This document shows, piece by piece, positions 30,801 through 36,778 of a DNA stretch of 64,000 nucleotides. The stretch comes from Cytophagales bacterium (GTDB taxonomy: Bacteria > Bacteroidota > Bacteroidia > Cytophagales > Cyclobacteriaceae). The notes beneath the pieces were generated by a model. The model was not told where the DNA came from. It saw only the letters and a list, made by a program, of their open reading frames with translations, and did no database searches. The stretch is from positions 372,001 through 436,000 of the forward strand of contig JAWPMT010000005.1 of assembly GCA_033344775.1 (NCBI GenBank), read 5' to 3'. The translations under genes and the position numbers were made by a program. Within the stretch, counting starts at the first letter, position 1; the number at the start of each line of letters is the position of its first letter.

Positions 30801-31536
30801 TCTCATAAGCCTGTGCTAATGATCTTATGGCCAAAGTCGTATTTTCATCAATCTTAAAGCGACAAGCTTTTCCTTTGTCGCTTTTGATCTGAGGCCGTGG
30901 AAAAGATATGGGTAATGCCAGCGGTTCCGCGGGTGTCAAAAATTTGTTTTGCCAAAAATTTTCTTGCTTCTTTATTTTCTCAATTTTCCGTGATTGGAAA
31001 TACCACTCTGAGTAATCTCTGTATTGCAATGTTGGCAAGGGCCATTTCCCTCCTGCGGAAACCGTACTAAAAGCTTTATTAAATAAAGAGGTAGAAACTG
31101 CATCAAAAATGATATGATGAAATTCTATGAATAGAAATGGAGATTGCTGCTTACCTCGTGTTACATGAGTTAGACGGATTAATGGAAACTCGTCTAGCCG
31201 AAATGGTTTCATTAAAACGGAAGGAGCCTCTTCCAGTGTCAAATCTTCAGCTTGTAAATGACCAACTCTTATTTCACCCTTGTCCTGAACAACTTGTACC
31301 GGATTTCCATTGATGTTTTTGAAAGCAGTGCGAAAAATTTCATGTTGTTGAACAAATTCATTGAGCGTGTCTTCAACTTTTGTTAAGTCACCGGAATAAT
31401 CTGGTATGATTTTGGTCAAATTATAGGCAACACTATCAGGATTTAGTTGTTGAATTACATACAGTCTTTTTTGAGCTGGCGACAGTCTGTAATATTCTTT
31501 TTTTTCCGATTTTTTTATCGTCGAGAGATTACTCAT
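18853..31536 (-). CDS. Four-module NRPS: C-A(Asn)-T / C-A-T / C-A-T / C-A-T
   Basis: 4227 residues. C1 1-430 (HHIIFDA near 142, Gly replaced by Ala), A1 (TSGSTG near 615), T1 near 1002 with GGDSI; C2 from about 1082 (FPMSDIEKGMVYHS, HHSILDG near 1218), A2, T2 near 2075; C3 from 2135 (HHIVADG), A3, T3 near 3124; C4 from 3182 (HHIITDG), A4, T4 near 4168. Pocket readings: A1 DLTKIGEVGK, Asn; A2 D-A-E-H-V-G-E-V-T-K, unassigned, two acidic residues may suit a basic substrate; A3 D-A-M-Y-V-T-H-V-V-K, unassigned, tail like Pro codes; A4 D-V-T-N-F-A-I-V-Y-K, unassigned. It opens with C, so it accepts from another protein, probably the free-standing A-T. C2 is of the D-donor subtype although no E domain precedes it. 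The last bases overlap the next start as ATGA. The C-terminal tail (KGEKSTILI) may be the docking peptide for the following TubC domain. Confidence 0.96.
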   Translation of the reverse strand: MSNLSTIKKSEKKEYYRLSPAQKRLYVIQQLNPDSVAYNLTKIIPDYSGDLTKVEDTLNEFVQQHEIFRTAFKNINGNPVQVVQDKGEIRVGHLQAEDLTLEEAPSVLMKPFRLDEFPLIRLTHVTRGKQQSPFLFIEFHHIIFDAVSTSLFNKAFSTVSAGGKWPLPTLQYRDYSEWYFQSRKIEKIKKQENFWQNKFLTPAEPLALPISFPRPQIKSDKGKACRFKIDENTTLAIRSLAQAYETTMSTVLLCVFKTFLKTISGQSDIVVGVPVTGRNRKELTTMFGTFINAIPIRSYPADHLTFVDYLNDLKENVKECFNNQDFQFDELVESLNLQRDNSRSPLFDVTFDVLNHKKYKHVSSEVLSIDEIDEATLESCKSIPSNYDVVFKVLEYDTKIDFIFEYCTELFSSTQAVRFIRYFNRILISILKNPVLKISEIELLDKVEKQKLLYQFNDSAVEIPQEKTVLSLFKEQVIQHPDRSALVFEGTTLTYQELDQKSNGLASYLIDRGIGPGSIVGLMTQKSPKLVIGILGILKAGGAYLPIDTDLPDGRKEYLLKDSGANALLVTKELEGKVEYTIPTFFVEDAENLTEVKEVENRSKASDLCYVIYTSGSTGKPKGVMIEHGALINYIGWASEYYLDGEDATFGLYTSISFDLTVTSIFTPLISGNKIIISQEQQGGLVVEKMLREGEVNVLKLTPSHLKILNDSDLVPASNKTIKLIVGGEELETSLAQAIHSKFEGQVEIYNEYGPTEATVGCMIYRFVPDEQLQSVPIGHPINNTQIYILDSYLKPIPVGIQGELYVSGLGVARGYINNEALTDQRFLANPFVEGTKMYRTGDLVQMLDDGTVLYKGRIDDQVKIRGYRIELGEIEHQLSTYDLVKEAVAVVRDVDDEEEKYLVGYYLSDEKLDESVLKEYLSERLPEYMLPSFYVHMEEWPLTSNGKLDKKALPDPEIVAGDDYEAPSNETEEKLVEIWSEILKVSHEKISVSSNFFTIGGDSIKAIRLVVAINKGLSVKISLKNLFDHSSIAALSDYISESGVDNGKAKPTALASYSEIEQLKERVLAQMQDTAHVSDIFPMSDIEKGMVYHSLSNIEEAVYHDQNVYNVKYKQFDIAIFEKALTLMVAKHTNLRKSFNLDDYETQVSIVHKEVPVIVSFADISSKEKEEQENIVGAFMKSDRENPFKFDRAPLWRAKVFQTTPGDVLFLWTFHHSILDGWSSASLMTELNNTYLALLSDKSFQPKPLKADYKDFVAEQMTIKNNDETNNYWKAELDDVSGMEFKDLDATDKESRELGRVQKRFPKEIYKLLEERSKKYNTGIKEICFAAYLYASKMMTYHNEVMVGLVTNNRPVKEGGDQILGCFLNTIPFKISISEPMVFGDLVRHVDRKMSDIRAHQQLSLFEILNQKSDSGPTSKPLFNSIFNHNDFHIYKELKSEDVSDGQEKTSHKLDIALYEKTNYDLDFMMSTMNDSLYVEISYAKSEFREEYVQKFLYHFEQVLELEFRTPDKVLNTGDLLNGEEKHQLLSELNTQTTDYSKDDTIVKWFEDQVDQTPEDTAIMLDERAITYRELNLKANQLANNLRNEGVEKSSVIGLMVDRSMEMFIGILGILKAGCTYLPLSKSQPLPRTKYMLEKSDAELLLTTEDKRKEWDPFIKTINVDDPGLYAPNGDGNPDIPVSSEDVAYIIFTSGSTGMPKGVMTRHYSVINLIRSQQQLFQINKDEKILQFSSFTFDASVEQMWLSLLQGATLVLITEDIIIDTAKFNQYLSRHAITHLHATPSFLENISLDHHPSLKRVVAGGEECSVSLANKFSEKYQFFNEYGPTETTVTSIIREVSKSGVKGHRVPVGKPIDNTGIYVLDEQRQLLPKGITGELYISGHGLGKGYVNDDALTRQKFIENPYGPGERMYATGDLARWLPNGELEFLGRIDDQVKIRGFRIELGEIEHHLTKHEQIKESVVLAKGKDSEKYLVAYYTSEGIQESATLIKYLSEKLPDYMVPDNYIHLDKLPLNANGKLDKKALPDPDIEIDDNYVAPSSEVEELLVKIWSEVLKLDKEAISVTRSFFELGGHSLRATVLINKILKVLAVEVPLKAVFQYRDIQSLGQFISGLEKTAYQVIEPADKKAYYTLSSAQRRLYFLYQFDKTSLAYNMPQVVRLQGNLDRKQLEKALQQLVAHHESLRTYFEVVDEEPVQKILEQVAFQLEYFESTDEQVPAVIKSFIRPFDLSHGPLIRAGLITTHATEESAASPEHILMVDIHHIVADGVSQGILVKDFMNLYHDESLPDASLHYKDYAEWQRGESQQTTLAKQKAFWLNEFAEEAPLLELPVDFTRPSVKSYEGDSLSFELTVEETARLKTVADREGATLFMVILSVYNVLLGKLSNQEDIVIGTPLAGRQHEDLKSMIGMFVNTLPLRNYPKGELTFREFLAEVKSRTLACFDNQNYQYDELIDELQMDRNISRNPLFDVMFSYQNLEDSELKMRGLTLKPYSDKKTTSKFDLLLSSTEHNDRLYFGIEYYSAIFSLESIQKIIYYFKYLTSQITSDPDQKISALSLLDEPERNKILYGFNDTSKYYEEEPKTLHEIFEEQVNKAPDAVALTFKGKSLTYRELNNRSNQLATTLRAKGITRNKVVGVMQERSFEMIISVLAILKAGGAYLPIDPEFPAERIKYIFFNSQLTVLLTDNVSMPAEETTEGLARINVQEINFESSETKNIKNVNVSTDLSYVIYTSGSTGKPKGAMLNHINMTNLLDHQYSEEKVDYGSVLQFTTLSFDASAMEIFSALLKGGKLHLIGKETVQDFSKLLHHVRENEVEAIYMPSSVLNQIFNTKEYMHLVPSTIKHIVTTGEQLIIGDLFKQYLQKNQTYIHNHYGPAETQVVTAYTVSPTEVIPTMPPIGRPIQNTFIYILDKYMQPQPVHVTGELYIGGKQVGEGYIHNETLTAKKFIDNPFVPGDRLYKTGDLARWLPDGNIEFLGRVDQQVKIRGIRIEPGEIESQLNAHDQITESAVITKGKGGDKYLVAYYVSKEEISPSELRSYLSKKLPAYMMPGHFVHMAEMPFTPSGKLYRKALPDPEFQIGDDYDAPSNEVEEHLVEIWSEVLKLDKEVISVTRSFFELGGHSLRATVLVNKIFRVLSIEVPLKTIFQHQDIRSLSQYIREADKTSYQSIEPAAKQEYYPLSSAQRRMYFLYQFEPNALTYNMPQIVRLEGVLAKNSLELAFNELVARHESLRTSFALQGDEPVQCITDWVDLHLEHYRSDEAGVQEVITSFIRPFDLSEAPLIRVGLISVAEDSTREAEEHILMVDLHHIITDGVSQGLLIRDFMSLYEGEDLSPVHLHYKDYAVWQQAEAQQSALSQQKAFWLQEYSDLPPVLELPYDHKRPLVKKYQGGNLGFALAAEQTAQLKSIAESEGATLFMLMLSMYNILLSKLSNQEDIVIGTPTAGRQHADVDDMIGMFVNTMALRNYPKGKMSFREFLSAVQSGTLTFFDHQGYQYEELVDELKIERDTSRNPLFDVMFAYQNFEESTLQMPGLKLAAQNSGHTVSKFDLTLTVSENIEQLHLNFEYSTELFEKHTIERFNTYFVKIVEQVISNPEITLSDIVIISEEERLQILETFNDTKADFPTDKTVIDLFESQAARTPDKTALIFKNEELSYKSFHGKVDQVTDVLLNRGVKQGDIVGLMSDRSFDLMAGIFGIMKAGATYLPISPDYPTERINFLIEDSGMQLMLTGSSVSKKDLSPIALISLDSLEDKPFGAVLESRAQPEDLAYIIYTSGSTGNPKGVEITHRSLHNLINWMDNQYPLAEDDRYLFKTSHMFDVSMTEIFGWLLSGGSMVILPQGDEANVDNLLHVIDDKHVTHINFVPSMFAVFVGELTSKSYDRISGLKHIFLAGEALTISLVNAFNALGAGITLDNIYGPTEGTVYCCSYSTTSLGDQKSVPIGKPLINTNLLVLDQYMGLQPVGVPGELCISGEGVARGYANNEKLTKAKFIENPFSPGDRMYRTGDLARWLPDGNIEYIGRIDDQVKIRGFRIEPGEIAYHLVSHNEIKETVVVVKKKEGENYLVAYYVSEEAQEPSALRNYLSERLPEYMVPGYYVHLYELPLNANGKTDKKALPDPEVEVGEDFIAPSNATEEQLVELWSQVLKIDKEVISVTRSFFELGGHSLRATILMNKIFKMMEVEVPLREIFRKQTIRDLSGYIITIKQLRKVEVSKGEKSTILI
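29052..30126 (-). repeat. Duplicated Asn A-domain DNA, copy 2
   Basis: Partner of positions 1-1075: A domain of the first module of the four-module NRPS. The similarity ends at the C-A linker, where this copy continues with an unrelated C domain (HHIIFDA type). Confidence 0.85.
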
Positions 31537-31595
31537 TTTTCACAGGTTCGATTAGTCAATTGTTGCTGAAGAAAGTCTGAATTAGCGTTTGCTTG

Positions 31596-32363
31596 TTATC
31601 TTGTTCCACGGGTTAGATAAACATGCCTTCTGTAGTGTAATTCACCCTGCTTCATGAATAGGAAATTTTTAAGTTTCTCGTTCTTTAAACCGGCACTCAA
31701 CAAGTCCTGTATTTCAAGTTTATTTTCTTCGCTTTGAACAGCATGATCAATGTACTCTTGTACATTTAGGTCTACGTTCATCATTATTTCATTTGTTTTT
31801 TGCACCTTATGATCGATGAACAGTTGATTAAAAAAATGCTTGTCACGCGTTTTATTATGACTTACGTCAACCAGTTTATCAAATCTTTCGAAGAATTGAT
31901 TCACTTCAGGATCCTCGTAAGAGGTGATATCAACGATACCTATTTTTCCCTGAGGTTGACAACATCGGATCATCTCCTTAAATACTACTTCGGCGTTTAT
32001 AAAATGATGGAAGGCATACCTACAGGTTACTACTGAGAAGGAGTGATCAGCATGGGGTAAATTTTCTACATCTGCACGGTCAAATGAGACATTTTTAAGC
32101 CCCATCTTCTCACTTATCGATCTGCCAATTTCAATTTCATTATCAGAAATGTCTACGCCAGCAGATTGCGCGATCATCGTAGCGCTGTAGATCGCAAAGT
32201 CTCCGGGACCGCACGCGACATCCAATAAAGTATCATGGGGCTTAATTTTACAATAGTTAAAATAGGTTTTTAGCTTCTGATCACTGGTCACCATAGACCA
32301 ATTGGCATATCTCTCAGCTTGTTTATTAAACTGATCTCTAGTAATCTGATTATTCATTTTCAA
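31596..32363 (-). CDS. Class I SAM-dependent methyltransferase
   Basis: 255 residues of the UbiE/Methyltransf_11 type. Motif I is LLDVACGPG (46-54), the acidic motif II region is GVDIS, then DRADVENLPHADHSF and YAFHHF, and the post-motif is CCQPQGKIGIVDI. It is a small-molecule or carrier-substrate methyltransferase rather than an NRPS-embedded N-methyltransferase. It lies between the AHBA genes and the next NRPS, so O- or N-methylation of the aminohydroxybenzoate unit is attractive, but methylation of another residue is equally possible from sequence. Confidence 0.85.
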   Translation of the reverse strand: MKMNNQITRDQFNKQAERYANWSMVTSDQKLKTYFNYCKIKPHDTLLDVACGPGDFAIYSATMIAQSAGVDISDNEIEIGRSISEKMGLKNVSFDRADVENLPHADHSFSVVTCRYAFHHFINAEVVFKEMIRCCQPQGKIGIVDITSYEDPEVNQFFERFDKLVDVSHNKTRDKHFFNQLFIDHKVQKTNEIMMNVDLNVQEYIDHAVQSEENKLEIQDLLSAGLKNEKLKNFLFMKQGELHYRRHVYLTRGTR

Positions 32364-32682
32364 AGGAAAAAAGTCCTAACTGTTGTGAAGAAGAAATAAA
32401 TAGAATAGCCTTTCATGCTACGCTCTGACTAAAAAAGCGCAGCACATTAAGCCAACAAAAATTACAGCTATCCTATCGAAGGCTCTGCGCCAGAGGAATC
32501 AATATCAAAGTGTAGGTTGCTTTGATAAAGTGTTTATCACTGGCACATGCTAAATATTTATGGAAAGATTTTTTGGGTACAGATGAGTGACATCAAAGTC
32601 AAGCTTTCAGGCTTCCAGCAACCCACTTAAAGCCTTCATTATTACTGTTTCAAGACACTTGAAGTGAGTGGCCACACCTCCC
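32364..32682. other. 319-base intergenic region with a 7-base hairpin
   Basis: The longest gene-free stretch in the window, between the AHBA aldolase and the methyltransferase. It holds a perfect inverted repeat ATCAAAG-N9-CTTTGAT at 32504-32526 and a short one, CTCTG-CGC-CAGAG, at 32483-32495. Neither is followed by a T-run on the coding strand. No ORF with recognisable product, tRNA or TAnnTTTG promoter was seen. Because of its length it is the likeliest place for an internal promoter or regulatory site. Confidence 0.4.
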
Positions 32683-33489
32683 CTAACCAAGCAATTGATA
32701 AATATTTTGATTTACATAATTGACACATTCATTGACATGCCATTTATTTTCCAGAAGTTTACAAATTACCTCCACCACAAGTTTAGTCTGTTCATGTTGA
32801 AATATGTTTCGTCCAATAGATACCCCCGACGAACCACCGTACAAAGATTCATCAACGATGTGGAGAAATTCATTCAATTCGGTAATTCGTGTTCCCCCGG
32901 CGATCAAAACGGGTATGTTCACACTCTCGTTAATTTGCCTCATTCCCTCTGCACTACCCGGATAGTTCACTTTTACAATATCCGCTCCAATTTCCTGGGC
33001 CAGGCGAGCTGCATGAGCTGTGTCTTCGACAGGATGATCAGACGGTTCCGTATACATCATTGCTAATAAGGGCATGCCCCAATCGTTGCATTTTTCTGAA
33101 ACGATCCCGAAATCTCTCAACATGCCAGGCTCAGCGTCGACACCTAAATTGACATGTATTGAAACGCCAACTGCACCGAGCTTAATCGCCTCTTCAACTG
33201 TTCCAACCAGGACCTTTTCAGATTGATATTGTCCTAAAGAAGTTGAAGCAGAAATATGCATGATGTAATTGGCATCAGACAAACCTGAAAATTGTCCAAC
33301 TTTCGACAAGTTACCTTTATGCAATACGATAGCACTGGCTCCTCCTTTTTTGATTTCTGCAATTGCGTCATAACAATTTTCTAGTCCGGCGATGGGGCCA
33401 TATGTGGCCCCGTGATCTATAGGAACAATGCATCCTCTCCTATTCGGGAAAGGAAGTATTCTCGCAAGTCTTATCTCTTTACCATTCAT
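32683..33489 (-). CDS. 2-amino-3,7-dideoxy-D-threo-hept-6-ulosonate synthase family aldolase (GriI-like)
   Basis: 268 residues, a class I aldolase of the FbaB/ADH-synthase type. PIDHGATYGP (23-32) holds the conserved Asp-His-Gly, MMYTEP has the family's catalytic Tyr (Y146), and IVKVNYPGS supplies the Schiff-base Lys (K173). GGTR and SIGRNIFQ form the phosphate-binding end. The archaeal enzyme condenses aspartate semialdehyde with a C6 sugar phosphate; GriI uses dihydroxyacetone phosphate and gives the C7 precursor of 3,4-AHBA. The tight pairing with the DHQ synthase II-type gene and the surrounding NRPS genes support the GriI role. The same two-gene set starts grixazone and other AHBA-derived products. 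Confidence 0.92.
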   Translation of the reverse strand: MNGKEIRLARILPFPNRRGCIVPIDHGATYGPIAGLENCYDAIAEIKKGGASAIVLHKGNLSKVGQFSGLSDANYIMHISASTSLGQYQSEKVLVGTVEEAIKLGAVGVSIHVNLGVDAEPGMLRDFGIVSEKCNDWGMPLLAMMYTEPSDHPVEDTAHAARLAQEIGADIVKVNYPGSAEGMRQINESVNIPVLIAGGTRITELNEFLHIVDESLYGGSSGVSIGRNIFQHEQTKLVVEVICKLLENKWHVNECVNYVNQNIYQLLG

Positions 33490-33528
33490 ATCTCTGGATT
33501 GATTTTTTTAAAGAAATTAATATCACTA

Positions 33529-34632
33529 CTACTCTTCAGTGATATGCTCATCAATTTTGATTCCCACGTGTCTCCCGGGTTCGCATACATACGCCAGCAG
33601 TTCTTCACCTACTGCTACGGTAGAAGCATTTCTCGGCTCTCCGTTTCCTCCGAAAATTCTTATATGCCAATCATCTTGTACAAAAGCGTTGATTTTTTTC
33701 CCTTCTGCTTCCACTTCAATTTTCAGCAGTGGTCTCAACTCCGTTTTAACTCTGCCTACGGTCACATCACGGGCATTCCCCTTTACATCTACACAAGTTA
33801 CTTTTGCTCCACCTTTAAGTTCAGTTATATATGATGTATTATCGTCAGGACACCAAACATAAGAATGGACGGCTCCGGCGTTTACTCTGAACGGGCGTAA
33901 ATCCATATAAGGCAGGTAATGCGTTTCGGAGCTAACACATAAGCCTCCGTCTGAAGTCGACCCAATGATCATGCCTTCATCTTTTTGAAAAAGGTTGGTG
34001 GTATCTATGCATGCCCTGTATCCCATTCCGGCATGCTCAACGTCAGTAACTTTTGCCTTAACAAGCTTCATTTTGTAGGTATCATCCTTTTGAAGAAGCT
34101 TATCCAGTGCTTTCAATTCATTAAAGCCATTATTCGAAAACAATACACCATCACTGCCCGACTCCATAACACCATAAGCAATTTCGGCATCTATGGCTTT
34201 GTCTACTTTCTTAATCAGAACCGTATCCGTGGGCTGTAATTTGGCAATCAAAAGTTCAAGTGGAATATTGGTTTCAGCCAGAAGCTCAATCACCAAATAA
34301 TTGTAGTTTAACCCTTCCTGCCACGCTTCGTCCATTGTCTTTTGATCAACTATGGTAGTAGCGAAAGCTGTTTTATTACCTCTGGTGGCAGCGTTCTTCA
34401 ATAAACCTTTATCCTCAGAGAGCACCACTGCTTCATTCGGTACTTTATCAAGATCTTCCTGGCTAAAAACTTCTACTATTAAATTGCTCTTCTTTGGAAG
34501 GCTCCGTTTGCTTAAATCTTTTGCGCTAACCAATATGTTTTCAAAACTCAGGTTATTTACCAGAGCTACTTTGTCTTTATTCTTGCTAATGTCTCTACAG
34601 TCTATCCAGACTATTTTCTTTTCTGACTTCAT
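33529..34632 (-). CDS. 3-dehydroquinate synthase II family enzyme (GriH-like), 3,4-AHBA synthase
   Basis: 367 residues, typical of the archaeal-type DHQ synthase II (AroB') family. Recognisable segments are ATRGNKTAFATTI, NYLVIELLAE, DGVLFSNNGFNE, GMGYRACIDT, EGMIIGSTSDGGLCVSSETH, YLPYMDLRPFRVNAGAVHSYV and GRVKTELRPLLKIE. In archaea this family deaminates and cyclises 2-amino-3,7-dideoxy-heptulosonate to dehydroquinate. In bacterial secondary metabolism the homologue GriH, with GriI, forms 3-amino-4-hydroxybenzoate from the C7 product of aspartate semialdehyde and dihydroxyacetone phosphate. It is 39 bases upstream of the GriI-like gene and next to an aryl-type A-T gene, so the AHBA role is strongly favoured over shikimate supply. 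Confidence 0.92.
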   Translation of the reverse strand: MKSEKKIVWIDCRDISKNKDKVALVNNLSFENILVSAKDLSKRSLPKKSNLIVEVFSQEDLDKVPNEAVVLSEDKGLLKNAATRGNKTAFATTIVDQKTMDEAWQEGLNYNYLVIELLAETNIPLELLIAKLQPTDTVLIKKVDKAIDAEIAYGVMESGSDGVLFSNNGFNELKALDKLLQKDDTYKMKLVKAKVTDVEHAGMGYRACIDTTNLFQKDEGMIIGSTSDGGLCVSSETHYLPYMDLRPFRVNAGAVHSYVWCPDDNTSYITELKGGAKVTCVDVKGNARDVTVGRVKTELRPLLKIEVEAEGKKINAFVQDDWHIRIFGGNGEPRNASTVAVGEELLAYVCEPGRHVGIKIDEHITEE

Positions 34633-34778
34633 TCTATTTTAATAGTTTAATTTTTCTCGAAGATTCTTTTGTCTCGCGTCTTTTTTGAAAAAATCCGCAC
34701 ATAGGAAGACCTACAGATCAAAATGAACTTTCGATTTTTTCTGATTAGGAATTATGTTGGTATGATAAAAATTAACAG
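34633..34778. other. Intergenic gap
   Basis: 146 AT-rich bases between the A-T gene and the AHBA gene pair. It contains the short palindrome TTTTTT-G-AAAAAA near 34680 and nothing else I can support. A new transcription start here is possible, but no consensus is visible. Confidence 0.3.
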
Positions 34779-36572
34779 TTATGCAACTTGTTCCGATTTC
34801 GCATTTTCCAGAAACATGGCCATTTCAAAAACTGATTGATAATCAAATACAGTACTTAATTCGACTTCCATATTAAATGAAGAATGGATTTCATTGACAA
34901 TTTCTGTTGCCATCAATGAGTTGCCTCCCAGTTGAAAAAAGTTATCGTGTACAGTTATATCTTCCTTCTCAAAGACTTTCTGCCATATGACTAATATTCT
35001 TTTCTGTAAATCGCTCTTTTCAACACTTTCCACTTTTTTCCTGCTGTTAACCAAGTCTTTATAACTGATTCTTGGCAGGCTGTTGCGGTCTATTTTGCCA
35101 CTGGCAGTGATTGGAAATTTCTCCACCTTCACAAAAAAAGAAGGGATCATATATTCGGGAAGCTTTTCTCTCAAGCTGTTTTTAATCTTTTCAAGATCAG
35201 GCTTATCCTCAAAAGCCGTGATAAAAGCTACCAGAGAGATTTCGCTATTGTCATTCTTGACAGGCACCAAAACACTCTGTTCAATACTCTCGTCCGTATT
35301 TAGACAAGATTCAATTTCATTCAGGTTTACTCGGTTACCGTTGATCTTCACCTGACTATCTTTTCTACCCATCAGCTGAATGCTCAGGTCAGGGAGCAGC
35401 TTTCCCAAATCACCCATTCTTACAAGCTTTTCTTCCTCCCCAATGTCTAAAAACATCGCCTCGGTCATCCCCTTGTCTTTATAGTACTGAGGGTCTAAGA
35501 ATTTACTGCTAAAATGAATTTCTCCAACTCCGTGAACGTGTACCTGGTTTTTATTCTCGTCTAAAAGGCTTGCCTTAATAGAACCGAACGGAAAGCCAAC
35601 AGGTATCACTTTCCTTTCGTTAGAATAGTTTTTATCAATGACATACATGGTGGCCAATATGACTTCCGAAGATCCGTATAAATTAACAAACAGGCATTTG
35701 TCAGGAAAATTTTCTTTATACAGGTCTACGTCATTTTGAAGAACTTCTTCCCCACCCAGTACGACCAATCTCACATTTTTCAATTGTGATTTATCCTCCG
35801 CAGACTTAATCATGTACCGGTAAAGTGTAGGAACCGTGTGAATGATGGTTACTCCCAGCTTATTCACTAATGGCAGGAAGACTGAAGCATCCCGATCCTT
35901 CTTTACATCAATGATGGACAGTGAAGCTCCACTGAATAGGGCGCTAAAAATATCGATTACAGAAACTGTATGACTGTAGGGGGTGGTTAATAAAATATTG
36001 TCAAAATCCTTGATATCTAGTTCCTCAATATAACCGGAGATAAAATGAACCACGCATTGATGGGATTGTGCCACGCCCTTGGGTTCTCCCGTAGAGCCTG
36101 AGGTATAAAGAACATAGGCACTTTGAGTTTTATCAATTTTCAACTCGGGATTTGTCTCATATTTGTTCTCAAGCCCGGAGATGTTGATTAGGGTGATGTT
36201 TTTCTTGGAAGAACTCAACAATTTATAAGCAAAAGACATTTGATTATTGTTGGTTATCAACACATCTGTCTCCGAATCATTTAAGATTTTTTTGGCTCTC
36301 TCGAGTGGGATGAATGGATCGATTGGCACATACGTTTTTCCAGCTTTTAGCACACCCAGGAGTGCAATAATTACCTCCTCGTCATGATCTAATAATAGTG
36401 TAACGTTACGGCACTTATTGGCGGTGGACTCCCTAATGTTATAAGCAACTTGATTTACTTTTTTATTCAATTGCTCATAAGACAAATTATTGTCCTTGGT
36501 ATGAATCGCTATATTATCCGGGTATTTCTCAACAGCTGATTCAAATCGTTCTACAATGTCATGGGTTTTCAT
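34779..36572 (-). CDS. Free-standing adenylation-carrier (A-T) protein, probably aryl-acid loading
   Basis: 597 residues: A domain about 1-500 (YTSGSTGEPKG near 159, NLYGSSEV, MGDLGKLLP, A10 SGKIDR) and a carrier with GGNSL near 551. The A4 segment reads SHTVSVIDIF, which puts Thr where alpha-amino-acid-activating domains have the Asp235 that binds the amino group. My pocket reading is T-V-I-H-V-G-L-L-A-K. Loss of Asp235 is typical for aryl acids, beta-amino or hydroxy acids. The next two genes make 3-amino-4-hydroxybenzoate, so that is the best-supported substrate (inference). By collinearity it completes the module begun by the orphan C domain of the giant NRPS and hands the chain to the C domain that opens the 4227-residue NRPS. 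It could instead be a starter unit. Confidence 0.9.
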   Translation of the reverse strand: MKTHDIVERFESAVEKYPDNIAIHTKDNNLSYEQLNKKVNQVAYNIRESTANKCRNVTLLLDHDEEVIIALLGVLKAGKTYVPIDPFIPLERAKKILNDSETDVLITNNNQMSFAYKLLSSSKKNITLINISGLENKYETNPELKIDKTQSAYVLYTSGSTGEPKGVAQSHQCVVHFISGYIEELDIKDFDNILLTTPYSHTVSVIDIFSALFSGASLSIIDVKKDRDASVFLPLVNKLGVTIIHTVPTLYRYMIKSAEDKSQLKNVRLVVLGGEEVLQNDVDLYKENFPDKCLFVNLYGSSEVILATMYVIDKNYSNERKVIPVGFPFGSIKASLLDENKNQVHVHGVGEIHFSSKFLDPQYYKDKGMTEAMFLDIGEEEKLVRMGDLGKLLPDLSIQLMGRKDSQVKINGNRVNLNEIESCLNTDESIEQSVLVPVKNDNSEISLVAFITAFEDKPDLEKIKNSLREKLPEYMIPSFFVKVEKFPITASGKIDRNSLPRISYKDLVNSRKKVESVEKSDLQKRILVIWQKVFEKEDITVHDNFFQLGGNSLMATEIVNEIHSSFNMEVELSTVFDYQSVFEMAMFLENAKSEQVA

Positions 36573-36778
36573 GCTATACTAATTTTAACTGCTCTCAATT
36601 ACTTGAATTCAAAAAATGAATTAATCTATCCTGTAGGTTTCTCTGATAGCCTCCTAGATAAAAGTCCGTTTAGTGAATGTCTTTTTATCGATTTATGATA
36701 GGTTTCCCTTATGTGATGTTGGATTACTCCAAATCCAGAGATGAATAAAGTCAGGTTTATTTTTATGCTTCTTCGCTC
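36573..36778. other. Intergenic gap with one A/T-rich palindrome
   Basis: 206 bases before the free-standing A-T gene. The only structure I see is AATTCA-AAAAA-TGAATT at 36606-36622 (perfect 6-base arms). No exact TAnnTTTG element is on the coding strand. No small gene is apparent. Confidence 0.35.

Noticed and set aside
1-31536. Long near-identical blocks resembling repeat arrays or mobile elements
   Set aside because: The repeats follow NRPS module and domain borders, stay in frame and have no transposase, terminal inverted repeats or spacer pattern. They are module duplications.
32483-32526. Rho-independent terminator in the 319-base gap
   Set aside because: The two short inverted repeats are not followed by a T-run on the coding strand.
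32668-33066. A 132-codon plus-strand frame at the aldolase 3' end
   Set aside because: It is antisense to the conserved C-terminal half of the aldolase, including the Schiff-base Lys region. The composition looks like a shadow frame.
33412-33834. Plus-strand open frames of 107 and 140 codons across the AHBA gene pair
   Set aside because: They run antisense to well-conserved DHQ synthase II and aldolase sequence and have no family features.
32683-34632. Archaeal-type shikimate pathway (dehydroquinate supply) for the DHQ synthase II and aldolase pair
   Set aside because: The pair is embedded in an NRPS cluster next to an aryl-type A-T protein, and bacteria normally use AroB and AroG-type enzymes. 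The 3,4-AHBA route explains the context better, though only biochemistry would prove it.
34779-36572. Classification of the A-T protein as a D-alanine ligase (DltA-like) or acyl-CoA ligase
   Set aside because: It carries its own carrier domain with GGNSL and NRPS core motifs up to A10, and the context is an NRPS line, so an NRPS A-T didomain fits better.
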